From the NCBI RefSeq assembly GCF_020873915.1, contig NZ_JAHWGP010000001.1:248001-312000 (forward strand): DNA of 64,000 nt. Direction: 5' to 3'. The notes under the pieces are model-generated. The model did not search any database. It had not been told where the DNA came from and saw only the letters and a list, made by a program, of their open reading frames with translations. Source of the stretch: Streptomyces sp. DH5. Lineage in GTDB: Bacteria > Actinomycetota > Actinomycetes > Streptomycetales > Streptomycetaceae. How positions within the stretch are numbered: the stretch's first letter is position 1; each line of letters opens with the position of its first letter. Of this stretch, positions 1-7,917 are shown in pieces. A program made the position numbers and the translations under genes.

Positions 1-672
1 GTGGCGGTCCACTACTCGGCCGCTGCCCGGGCGGCCGACGAGGTCGTCACCACCATCCGCGAGGCGGGTGGCACGGCCTTCGCCGTGCAGGCGGACCTCT
101 CCGCTGCCGACGGGCCCGACCGGCTCTGGGCCGCATTCGGTGAGGGCGCCGCCGAATGGGGCGCCGACGGTGCCGTGGACATTCTGGTGAACAATGCCGC
201 AACGTCTGTCCGGGCCACGCTCGAGGAAACCAAGGCCGAAGACTTCGAGCGCATGGTCGCGGTCAACATGCGGGCGCCGTTCTTTCTCATTCAGCAGGCA
301 CTCGGACGATTGCGGAACGGGGCCCGCATCGTTAATGTGACGTCAGCCGTGACACGTTCGGCCTATCCTGAAGTCATTGCCTACGGGCTGACGAAAGGCG
401 CGCTGAACACCCTGACCCTGACCCTGGCCCAAGAGCTGGGTCCGCGCGGAATAACGGTGAACGCGGTTTCTCCGGGGACTATGGACACCGACGTCAATGC
501 GGGATGGCTGCGGGGCAACCCCGAGGCGGAGGAGGCCGTGGCCCAGCAGGCGGCCCTGCGCCGGGTGGGGCAGCCCGAGGACGTGGCGGACGTGATCGCC
601 TTCCTCGCCTCCGACGAGGCGCGCTGGGTCACCGGGCAGGTCATCGAGGCGAGCGGTGGTGCACGGCTCTGA
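1..672 (+). CDS. SDR-family oxidoreductase, 5' end outside window
   Basis: NAD(P)-dependent short-chain dehydrogenase/reductase, truncated by the left edge. The reading frame is open from base 1, and the N-terminal glycine-rich nucleotide-binding turn lies upstream of the window, so the GTG at base 1 is not taken as the start. Visible family features are the NNA motif after the fourth strand, a serine region near residue 116 and the Y-x3-K catalytic pair in YGLTKGAL. The C-terminus has the usual ASDEARWVTGQ segment. It reads into the cupin gene 45 bp downstream, so both are probably one operon. Substrate unknown; a reductive tailoring step in the adjoining cluster is inference. Confidence 0.85.
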   Translation: MAVHYSAAARAADEVVTTIREAGGTAFAVQADLSAADGPDRLWAAFGEGAAEWGADGAVDILVNNAATSVRATLEETKAEDFERMVAVNMRAPFFLIQQALGRLRNGARIVNVTSAVTRSAYPEVIAYGLTKGALNTLTLTLAQELGPRGITVNAVSPGTMDTDVNAGWLRGNPEAEEAVAQQAALRRVGQPEDVADVIAFLASDEARWVTGQVIEASGGARL

Positions 673-717
673 CCGGCGGGCGGCGACGCACCCGCCCCGA
701 CGAAGAGGAGATCCAGC

Positions 718-1362
718 ATGACGGTCCGGCCGGGAGAGGTATACGAGAACCCGAGGTGCCGTGAGCGGGTGGTGATCCGGACACCCGCGGCGGAGACGGG
801 CGGGGAGCGGACCATCATGGACGTGTACGTCCAGCCGGGCGGCGCCGTGTCCGGTGCTCACGTCCACCCCCTGAGCGAGGAGCGGTTCACGCTGGTCCGC
901 GGCCGGGTCGCCTTCGACGTCGACGGGCGGGAGACCGTGCTCGAACGGCCGGGGCAGACCATCCTGATACCGGCCGGGAGCAAGCACCGGTGGTGGAACG
1001 CGGGGGACGAGGAGTCCCGCCACGTCTGCGAGCTGATCGGCCGGGCCGAACGGTTCGAACAGCTGGTGCTGCGCCAGCTGTTCGGGCTGGCCCAGGACGG
1101 CAAGACCACCCCGGAGGGGATGCCGCACCTGCTCCAGCAGGCCGTCACCACGCTGGAGTTCCAGGACGTGCTGCGCTTCACGTCGCCGGCCTGGCCGGTG
1201 CAGCGCCTGCTGTTCGGTGTGCTGGCACCCGTGGCACGGCTTCTGGGTTACCAGGGCTGCAACCCCGAGTACATGCTCCGCAAGCCCAGCGAGACGGCGG
1301 AACTCGAACCGCTTCCCGCCGAAGTGGCCTCCTGGCACTACGGACCGCGTCCGGCCGCGTGA
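718..1362 (+). CDS. cupin-domain protein
   Basis: 214-residue protein with one cupin barrel. Motif 1 is seen as HVHPLSEERFTLVRGRV (two His and a Glu, typical metal ligands), followed by the second conserved strand around ILIPAGSKHRWWN. The C-terminal third is helical with no recognised domain. An AGGAG-type ribosome binding site lies just before the ATG. It follows the SDR gene and is closed by a strong terminator, so it is the last gene of its transcript. Cupins next to aromatic tailoring genes can be dioxygenases, isomerases or binding proteins; I cannot assign the reaction. Confidence 0.8.
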   Translation: MTVRPGEVYENPRCRERVVIRTPAAETGGERTIMDVYVQPGGAVSGAHVHPLSEERFTLVRGRVAFDVDGRETVLERPGQTILIPAGSKHRWWNAGDEESRHVCELIGRAERFEQLVLRQLFGLAQDGKTTPEGMPHLLQQAVTTLEFQDVLRFTSPAWPVQRLLFGVLAPVARLLGYQGCNPEYMLRKPSETAELEPLPAEVASWHYGPRPAA

Positions 1363-1398
1363 AGGGGTTGAGGGAAGAATAGGATTGACGGCAAGGCG

Positions 1399-1432
1399 AA
1401 GCGGTGCGGCCCGGTAATGGGCCGCACCGCTT
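1399..1432 (+). terminator. rho-independent terminator after the cupin gene
   Basis: Perfect 14-bp inverted repeat (arms 1399-1412 and 1419-1432) around a 6-nt loop, followed directly by a T-rich run (TTATTTGTTTG). It separates the SDR-cupin transcript from the downstream gene set, so the O-methyltransferase at 1506 should have its own promoter. Confidence 0.9.
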
Positions 1433-1505
1433 ATTTGTTTGTCGTGGATTCAAGCATTCCGGATGTCTGTAGCGACTCTGGTGCGCTTCTGGTGCGGGTA
1501 ATGCC

Positions 1506-2165
1506 ATGCTTTTCTGCATGAGGCCGAAACTGGTATCCGAGGCGTTGTACGACTACATCGTCGAAAACAGCAGTCCGATCGATGGCGCCCAAAGAAATCT
1601 GATTGAACGGACAGTTGATGTCGGGGAACGGTCGCGTATGCAGATCGGAACCGCCCAGGGAACGCTCTTCACCCTGCTGACCCGGCTGATGTCGGCCCGG
1701 AAGGTCCTGGAGATCGGCACCTTCACCGGTTACTCGGCTCTGGCTCTCGCCAAGGGGCTGCCCGACGACGGCCGGCTTCTCACCTGTGACGTGAACGAGG
1801 AGTGGGCCGCCATCGCCCAGGAGGCGTGGAAGGAGGCGGGGGTCGCCGACCTGATCGACGTCAGGATCGGACCGGCTCTGGACACCTTGCGCGCCCTGCC
1901 CCCGGCCCCGGAGTGGGACCTGGCGTTCATCGACGCGGACAAGGACAACTACATCGCGTACTACGAGGAGATCGTGCCCCGCATCCGGCCCGGCGGCGCG
2001 GTCCTCACCGACAACGTCCTGTGGTTCTCCACCGTGGTGGACGACCCCGAGGGCGAGGGCGCGCCCATGCGCCGGTTCAACGCGCACGTCGCCGCGGACC
2101 CCAGGGTCGACGTGGTGATCCTCCCGATCGGCGACGGTGTGTCGCTGGTCCGCAAGAAGCCCTGA
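1506..2165 (+). CDS. caffeoyl-CoA-type O-methyltransferase
   Basis: SAM-dependent, metal-dependent small-molecule O-methyltransferase of the caffeoyl-CoA/catechol type (219 aa, usual for this family). SAM-binding motif I is EIGTFTGYSALALA near residues 68-81, and the metal/catechol loop is IDADKDNY near residue 142. A second in-frame ATG at 1518 (MRPKLVSE) is an equally plausible start; neither has a strong ribosome binding site. Members methylate a hydroxyl next to another oxygen (or amine) on an aromatic ring, which fits an aminophenol or aminocatechol made by the neighbouring genes. The exact substrate is inference. Confidence 0.87.
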   Translation: MLFCMRPKLVSEALYDYIVENSSPIDGAQRNLIERTVDVGERSRMQIGTAQGTLFTLLTRLMSARKVLEIGTFTGYSALALAKGLPDDGRLLTCDVNEEWAAIAQEAWKEAGVADLIDVRIGPALDTLRALPPAPEWDLAFIDADKDNYIAYYEEIVPRIRPGGAVLTDNVLWFSTVVDDPEGEGAPMRRFNAHVAADPRVDVVILPIGDGVSLVRKKP

Positions 2166-2255
2166 GTCCCGCCCGGGCGGTCCCACGACCTGGGACCCCG
2201 GAACTGTCGCACATCCTGCAACGCCGCACACACCGCCGCACAAGGGAGTGCACTG

Positions 2256-3068
2256 ATGACAGCGAATTCCCTCTCGGGAAAATCCCTGCGCCTGGCCAGA
2301 CTGTCCCGGCACGGTGACGGACGGTACCTGCTGGTGCCCCTCGACCACTCGGTCTCCGACGGCCCCATCACCACGGCCGGCGGCTTCGAGAAGCTGGTCC
2401 ACGAGGTCGTCTCCGGAGGTGCCGACGGGATCGTCGTCCACAAGGGACGTGCCCGGGCCATAGCACCCGAACTCTTCACCGGCTGCGGGCTGGTGGTCCA
2501 CCTGAGCGCCAGTACGGCCCACGCCCCCGACGTCGACGCCAAGGTCCTCGTCGGCGACGTCGAGGACGCCCTCCGGCTGGGCGCCGACGCGGTGAGCGTC
2601 CACGTGAACATCGGGGCCGACACCGAGGCGGCGCAACTGGCCGACCTGGGCGCCGTGGCAGCGGCCTGCGACCGGTGGGGCATGCCGCTCCTCGCGATGA
2701 TCTACCCGCGGGGCCCGCGTGTCACCGATCCGCACGCGCCCGAACTGCTGTCCCACGTCGTCAACATCGCCGCCGACCTCGGTGTCGACATCGTCAAGAC
2801 GGTCTTCGCCTCACCCGTCGAACGCATGGTCGAGGTCGTCGAGAACTCGCCACTGCCCCTCATCGTGGCGGGCGGCGCGGGCACCGCCGGTCTCGCCGAG
2901 TTCGCCTCGGCGGCCATGGCGGCGGGCTGCCACGGCCTCGCCGTGGGCCGCCGCGTCTTCGGCTCTCCCGACCCCCGGGCCACCGTCATGCAGCTCGCCG
3001 AGCTCATCCACGGCCCCGGAACCTCCCTGGTAACTCCGACCTCCTCGCGAATGGCAGGTGTTCTGTGA
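2256..3068 (+). CDS. griI: GriI-type aldolase (3,4-AHBA pathway, step 1)
   Basis: DhnA/class-I aldolase family, 270 aa, close to the size of GriI of grixazone biosynthesis. GriI condenses L-aspartate 4-semialdehyde with dihydroxyacetone phosphate to a seven-carbon amino-sugar phosphate. Visible landmarks are the VPLDHSVSDGP active-site start (Asp), the MIYPRGPR segment shared with archaeal ADH synthase, the Schiff-base lysine in DIVKTVF (K181), and the phosphate-binding VAGGAG and VGRRVF loops. The stop overlaps the next gene's GTG by 4 bp (GTGA), so translation is coupled to the GriH-like cyclase. This pairing is what identifies the 3,4-AHBA route rather than archaeal aromatic amino acid synthesis. 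Confidence 0.9.
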   Translation: MTANSLSGKSLRLARLSRHGDGRYLLVPLDHSVSDGPITTAGGFEKLVHEVVSGGADGIVVHKGRARAIAPELFTGCGLVVHLSASTAHAPDVDAKVLVGDVEDALRLGADAVSVHVNIGADTEAAQLADLGAVAAACDRWGMPLLAMIYPRGPRVTDPHAPELLSHVVNIAADLGVDIVKTVFASPVERMVEVVENSPLPLIVAGGAGTAGLAEFASAAMAAGCHGLAVGRRVFGSPDPRATVMQLAELIHGPGTSLVTPTSSRMAGVL

Positions 3069-4168
3069 AGCTCAGCTGGATCGACATACGTTCGGTGGGC
3101 TCGGCCAAGGACGCGGTGGTGGAGGAAGCGCTCCACGCCCGCGTGGACGGCATCCTCGCCGCGGACCCCGCCGACCTGGTGAGCCTGCCCCCCACGGTGC
3201 GCAGGGTGCTCTTCCCCCAGGGGCAGACGCTGCCCGAGGACTTCGGCCCGGCCGATGTCGTCATCGTCGAGCCGGCCAAGCACGGCGAGCCCGCCGAACT
3301 GGCCCTGCGTCACCCGGACATCGAGTTCGGCCGGTACGTCGAGATCGTCGACGCGGACACCCTGGAGGACGCCTGCCGGTCCGCCCGCACGGAGAAGTGG
3401 AGCCTGCTCGACTTCCGCGACCCGACCAAGATCCCCCTGGAGATCGTGATCGCGGCCGCGGCCAAGGCCGAGGGCAACCTGGTCACGGTGGCCAAGGACA
3501 CCGAAGAGGCGGAGATCATCTTCGGGGTGCTGGAACTCGGCTCGGACGGCGTGCTCATGGCGCCCACCGCGGTGGGTGACGCCACCGCGCTGCGCCGGGC
3601 GGCGGAGGCCGGCGTCCCGGACCTCGAACTGGTCGAACTGGAGATCACGGCCACGGCCCACGTGGGCATGGGCGACCGCGCGTGCGTCGACACCGCCACC
3701 TACTTCCGCGAGGACGAAGGCATTCTCGTCGGATCGCACTCCAAGGGCATGATCCTCTGCGTCAGCGAGACGCATCCGCTGCCGTACATGCCGACCAGGC
3801 CGTTCCGCGTCAACGCCGGAGCGATCCACTCCTACACCCTCGGCCAGGACGAGCGGACCAACTACCTGAGCGAGCTGAAGGCCGGCAGCAAGGTCACAGC
3901 GGTGGACATCCACGGAACGACGCGTCTGGTGACCGTCGGCCGCGTCAAGATCGAGACCCGTCCGCTCATCTCGATCGACGCCGTCGGACCGAACGGCCGC
4001 ACCGCGAACCTGATCCTCCAGGACGACTGGCACGTGCGGGTGCTGGGCCCCGGCGGCAAGGTCCTGAACAGCACCGAACTGAAGCCGGGGGACAAGGTGC
4101 TCGGCTATCTTCCCGTCGCGGACCGGCACGTGGGCTATCCGATCGACGAGTTCTGCCTGGAGAAGTGA
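3065..4168 (+). CDS. griH: GriH-type 3-amino-4-hydroxybenzoate synthase
   Basis: Member of the 3-dehydroquinate synthase II (AroB') family, 367 aa from the GTG that overlaps the preceding stop. GriH-type members convert the GriI product to 3-amino-4-hydroxybenzoate. Conserved blocks: IPLEIVIAAAAKAEG, the GMGDRACVDT segment, RPFRVNAGAIHSY, and the TNYLSEL signature. The frame is open far upstream, but the 4-bp GTGA overlap and the family-typical N-terminus (VKLSWIDIRS) set the start. Coupled to the aldolase upstream and to the Ada-like gene downstream by another GTGA overlap. Function is by homology to the grixazone pair. Confidence 0.9.
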   Translation: MKLSWIDIRSVGSAKDAVVEEALHARVDGILAADPADLVSLPPTVRRVLFPQGQTLPEDFGPADVVIVEPAKHGEPAELALRHPDIEFGRYVEIVDADTLEDACRSARTEKWSLLDFRDPTKIPLEIVIAAAAKAEGNLVTVAKDTEEAEIIFGVLELGSDGVLMAPTAVGDATALRRAAEAGVPDLELVELEITATAHVGMGDRACVDTATYFREDEGILVGSHSKGMILCVSETHPLPYMPTRPFRVNAGAIHSYTLGQDERTNYLSELKAGSKVTAVDIHGTTRLVTVGRVKIETRPLISIDAVGPNGRTANLILQDDWHVRVLGPGGKVLNSTELKPGDKVLGYLPVADRHVGYPIDEFCLEK

Positions 4169-5094
4169 GCCGGGCGCACGGGCGGGCCGTCCCGGCCCAC
4201 CCGGGCACCGCGCCGCCCACCGCACGGCAGCGGGACTCCTCCACCCCGGACGAGACCCGCTGGGCGGCGGTGGTGCGGCGGGACCGGGGAGCCGACGGGG
4301 CCTTCTGCTACGGGGTGCTGACCACCGGCGTCTACAGCAGGCCGTCCTGCCCGGCACGCACCCCGCGACGCGGCAACGCCGTCTTCTTCACCGACCCGCA
4401 CCAGGCCCGGCGCGCCGGGTTCCGCCCGTGCCTGCGCTGCCGTCCCGACGAGGGACCGGCGCCTTCCGCCGGTGAGTCCGCCGCACTGCACGCGTGCCGG
4501 GTCATGGAACGGCCGGGACAGCCCCCCTCCCTCGACACCCTCGCGGCACTCGGCGGCTTCAGCAGGTTCCATTTCCACCGGCTCTTCACCACGACGATCG
4601 GAGTGACACCGGCGACCTACGCCACCGCCTGCCGGGCGGGTCACCTGCGGGAGGCGCTCTCCCGTGCGGACACCGTCGCGGAGGCCATCTACCAGTGCGG
4701 GTTCAACTCCACCGGCACCTTCTACACCCTGACCCGCCGGCTCCTGGGCATGACCCCCACCGCCTACCGCGACGGCGGCCGGGGGGTGTCCCTCCACTAC
4801 GCCGTCATCACCCACGCACCCGGCTCACTGCTCGTAGCGGCCACCCCGGACGGCATCTGCAAGGTGCTGACCGGACCGGACGAGGACGCGCTCACCCGCC
4901 GTCTGCAAGCCGACTATCCGGCGGCGTCGCACCTCACGCCCAACGCCGCGCTGGCCACCCGGGTGGCCGGCGCCGCTGCGCGCAGCACCTCACGCGCGCG
5001 CGGGGCGCTGCCCGCCGGGATCCGCGAGAGGGCGCTCGAGGGAAGGCTGCGCAAGACCCTCGGCCTCCCGAGCCCGACCCCACTCACCGCATGA
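4165..5094 (+). CDS. Ada-like AraC regulator with lost methyl-acceptor sites
   Basis: 309 aa from the GTG overlapping the previous stop. Three parts are visible. First, an Ada-type zinc domain: in E. coli Ada the sensor motif is GIFCRPSC with the methyl-accepting Cys38, but here it reads GVYSRPSC, so the acceptor position is Ser58, while Cys62, Cys89 and Cys92 are kept. Second, an AraC helix-turn-helix pair at about residues 100-195. Third, only the N-terminal subdomain of the O6-methylguanine methyltransferase, ending before the PCHRV active site. The protein should therefore neither repair DNA nor sense methylphosphotriesters by the Ada mechanism. Its place inside the 3,4-AHBA operon suggests a cluster regulator; that role is inference. 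Confidence 0.85.
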   Translation: MSRAHGRAVPAHPGTAPPTARQRDSSTPDETRWAAVVRRDRGADGAFCYGVLTTGVYSRPSCPARTPRRGNAVFFTDPHQARRAGFRPCLRCRPDEGPAPSAGESAALHACRVMERPGQPPSLDTLAALGGFSRFHFHRLFTTTIGVTPATYATACRAGHLREALSRADTVAEAIYQCGFNSTGTFYTLTRRLLGMTPTAYRDGGRGVSLHYAVITHAPGSLLVAATPDGICKVLTGPDEDALTRRLQADYPAASHLTPNAALATRVAGAAARSTSRARGALPAGIRERALEGRLRKTLGLPSPTPLTA

Positions 5095-5108
5095 GGAGAG
5101 GCACGCGC

Positions 5109-6851
5109 ATGAACATACTGGGGACCCACAGGTCCGTCGCGCAGCGACTCCGTCTGACCACGGACCGCCGGCTCGGGGCCGGGAACTTCTTCTGGCACGC
5201 CTGGAACGTGGCCCACGACCGGGACCGGCCGCTGCTCCACCACCCGGACGTCACGTCGGACACCTGGGACGAGGGCGAGCTGTCCGGGCTGTCCCTCAAC
5301 GACATGCGACGCACCGTGATCCGCTACGCCCACTGGTACCGCACCCACGGCGTACTGCCGCACACGCACGTGGGCATCCACACCCGCAACGGGCTCTACG
5401 GACTCCTGCACCACATCGCCGTCACCGGCCTCGGAGCGGTGGCCGTGCACTGCAATCCCGAGATGCCGACGTCCGTCGCCGCCGAGTACTTCTCGCGCAC
5501 GAGGGTCACGGTGCTGGTCGCCGACGCCGACCTGCTCGCGGCGAGCACCGGCATCCGGGCCCGGCACGGCGACGGCGGGCCCAAGACCATCCTGACCGAG
5601 GACATCCGCCGGATCGACGAGACCGCTGCCAGGCCGTCGGGCCCGATACCCGGCTTCCCGCACCGGCACCGGCGCGACGACCTGGTGATGATCTCCCACT
5701 CGTCCGGCACCACGGGCCGGCCCAAGGCCCCCGTCTTCACCCACGCCTCGTTCATCGACGGCAAGAGGGAACGGTTCTGGACCTTTCCCTCCCTGCGGTC
5801 CGACCGCATGCTCACCGCACTCCCGCACAGTCACTCCGCGGGCATCAGCTACCTGAGCATGGCGCTGCTCCTGGGCATCCCCACCCTCGTCCTGGACGCC
5901 GCCGACGGCGCCTCCCTGGCCCGGGCGATCAACCGCTTCCACCCGACGTTCGTCCTCGGTTTCCCCCTGACCCTGGCGGAGATCGACGTCACCCGGGTCA
6001 CCCCGTACGCCGCGCAGGCCATCCACACGTGGAACGGCATGGGGGACGCCTCCCACGAGCGGCACATCCGCCCGCTCACCTCCCTGGGCATGCGCCGCGA
6101 GGGCCGCCGCAGGGTCGCGGGCTCGCGCTACGTGGACGGACTGGGATCCTCGGAGATGGGCATGGTCCTCTTCCGCACGGTCCACACGCCACAGACCGCG
6201 GCGTACGACCGTCTGATCGGCCGGCCGGTCAAGGCGGTGCGTGACGCGGCCGTCCTGGACGAGTCGGGCCGGCCGCTGCCCGACGGCCGGGCCGGACTGC
6301 TGGGCGTGCGCACGCCCAGTGTGACGCCCGGCTACTGGGACGACCCGCTCCTCAGCCAGGAGTCCCTCACCAACGGGTACTTCCTCACCGGCGACGTCGT
6401 CCGGCGCGAACCGGACGGCCGCTGGTACCACCTCGACCGCACACCGGACGTGATCCACACCGCCGGCGGTCCCGTCCACAGCCTGCCGATGGAGGAATCG
6501 GTGCTGCTGACGACGCAGGCACTGGACGCGGCCGTCATCGCCGTCGACGATCCCGACCACCCCGGCACGTCGCTGCCCGCCGCCCTGATCCTCTACCGGG
6601 ACGCCGTCGTGCGCGATCCGCGCAGCCTGCTCGACGTCTGCAACCGCGCCCTGCGGGAGAAGGGGCTCGACCCGCTGAGCGCCCTGGTCGTCGTCACCGA
6701 CCGGGACGGGCTGCCGGTCGGCCCGACCGGCAAGGTGCTCAAGCGCCTGCTGCGGGAACGGCACCGCTCCCTGCTGAGCGCGCCTCCCGGGGCCGACACG
6801 GCCCACACCCGCACGGCCGCGGAGGCGGTCCCGTCACACGGCGAGCAGTGA
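5109..6851 (+). CDS. acyl-AMP ligase (ANL superfamily)
   Basis: 580-residue adenylate-forming enzyme. Seen are the P-loop-like SSGTTGRPK (about residue 198), the A5 motif with YVDGLGSSEMG, the A7 motif with TGDVVRREPDGRWYHLD, and the C-terminal catalytic lysine in PTGKVLK (K542), so the fold is complete. ATG at 5109 is preceded by GAGGAGAGG. The likely substrate is an aminohydroxybenzoate made by the neighbours, giving an acyl-AMP for CoA or carrier loading. An alternative is the CreM-type role in cremeomycin biosynthesis, where a ligase homologue diazotises an aromatic amine with nitrite. No nitrite-forming genes are in the window, so this stays open. Confidence 0.85.
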   Translation: MNILGTHRSVAQRLRLTTDRRLGAGNFFWHAWNVAHDRDRPLLHHPDVTSDTWDEGELSGLSLNDMRRTVIRYAHWYRTHGVLPHTHVGIHTRNGLYGLLHHIAVTGLGAVAVHCNPEMPTSVAAEYFSRTRVTVLVADADLLAASTGIRARHGDGGPKTILTEDIRRIDETAARPSGPIPGFPHRHRRDDLVMISHSSGTTGRPKAPVFTHASFIDGKRERFWTFPSLRSDRMLTALPHSHSAGISYLSMALLLGIPTLVLDAADGASLARAINRFHPTFVLGFPLTLAEIDVTRVTPYAAQAIHTWNGMGDASHERHIRPLTSLGMRREGRRRVAGSRYVDGLGSSEMGMVLFRTVHTPQTAAYDRLIGRPVKAVRDAAVLDESGRPLPDGRAGLLGVRTPSVTPGYWDDPLLSQESLTNGYFLTGDVVRREPDGRWYHLDRTPDVIHTAGGPVHSLPMEESVLLTTQALDAAVIAVDDPDHPGTSLPAALILYRDAVVRDPRSLLDVCNRALREKGLDPLSALVVVTDRDGLPVGPTGKVLKRLLRERHRSLLSAPPGADTAHTRTAAEAVPSHGEQ

Positions 6852-6900
6852 GCGGCAGGCCGACCCCAGTCGAACGATCCCAACCGGAAAGGTCCGACCC

Positions 6901-7917
6901 ATGGCCGACGGGCACGCCGCGCGCAGCGTGGTGGACGTACTCACCGGTGCCTGGCACGCCCAGGCGCTCCACGCCGCCGCCGCCCTCAGCATCCCCGACC
7001 ACATCCACGACGGGCACGTCACGGCCGCCGCGCTGGCCGCCGCCACCGACTGCGACAAGGACGGCATCGAACGCCTGATGCGCCTGCTCACGGCTACGGG
7101 CATCTTCACCGGCTCGGCGGACTCGGGCTACCGGCTCACCCCGGCCGGCGACCTGCTCCGCGCCGGGCACGAACGCTCCATGCGGGACATGGCCCTCGTC
7201 TACGGGCAGGAGTTCCACCGCGCCTGGGGTGCCGTCACCGACGCCCTGCGCACCGGGACGTCCGGCTTCCAGCACGTCTTCGGGAGGCCCCTGGGCGAGC
7301 ACCTGGCGGGCGACCCCGAGGCGGCCGCACGCTTCCAGCGGGCCATGAACGCCGGCAACGTCTTCTTCCAGGACGTCGCCGTCGCCCACGACTTCTCCAC
7401 CTCCCGTACCGTCATCGACGTGGCGGGCGGTGCGGGAGCACTGCTCGGTGCCGTCCTGCACGCCCATCCCGCGCTCCACGGCGTGCTGTTCGACCTCCCG
7501 CACGTGATCCCGGTCGCCGAGGAGCACCTCGGCTCGATCCTTGCCGCCGACCGCTACGAGACCGTGAGCGGCGACGTATTCCGCAGCGTGCCCGGCGGGG
7601 GCGACGTCTACCTGCTCTCCCGGGTCCTGCAGGACTGGGACGACGCGGACTGTGTGCGCCTGCTGGCCACCGTCCGTGCCGCGATGCCCCCCACCGCCCG
7701 GCTGCTCATCGTCGAGCGGGTGATCCCCGACGACGGCGGGCGGCTGCTGCCCCTCCTGTGGGATCTGCACCTGCTCGTGGCCGCGGGCGGCCGGGAACGC
7801 ACCCTCGACGGCTACCGGGGTCTGCTCGGCGGGGCGGGCCTGCGCCTGGAGGCCGTCCACGAACTCGCCCTCGAGACCAGCCTGCTGGTCGCGGCACCCA
7901 CGGAGGAGGACAAGTGA
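6901..7917 (+). CDS. class I SAM O-methyltransferase (AcmA/TcmN type)
   Basis: 338-residue O-methyltransferase with the two-part layout of plant-type small-molecule enzymes. An N-terminal winged-helix dimerisation domain spans about residues 1-100, and the catalytic domain has SAM motif VIDVAGGAGALLGAVL, then FDLPHVI, a SGDVFRSVPGGGDVYLLSRVLQDW-like segment and the LLIVERVIPDD motif. A GGAAAGG site precedes the ATG. It lies 49 bp after the ligase and its stop overlaps the GTG of the first FAD hydroxylase (GTGA), so it is in the same transcript. It probably methylates a ring hydroxyl introduced by the hydroxylases or the 4-hydroxyl of the 3,4-AHBA unit. Confidence 0.88.
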   Translation: MADGHAARSVVDVLTGAWHAQALHAAAALSIPDHIHDGHVTAAALAAATDCDKDGIERLMRLLTATGIFTGSADSGYRLTPAGDLLRAGHERSMRDMALVYGQEFHRAWGAVTDALRTGTSGFQHVFGRPLGEHLAGDPEAAARFQRAMNAGNVFFQDVAVAHDFSTSRTVIDVAGGAGALLGAVLHAHPALHGVLFDLPHVIPVAEEHLGSILAADRYETVSGDVFRSVPGGGDVYLLSRVLQDWDDADCVRLLATVRAAMPPTARLLIVERVIPDDGGRLLPLLWDLHLLVAAGGRERTLDGYRGLLGGAGLRLEAVHELALETSLLVAAPTEEDK

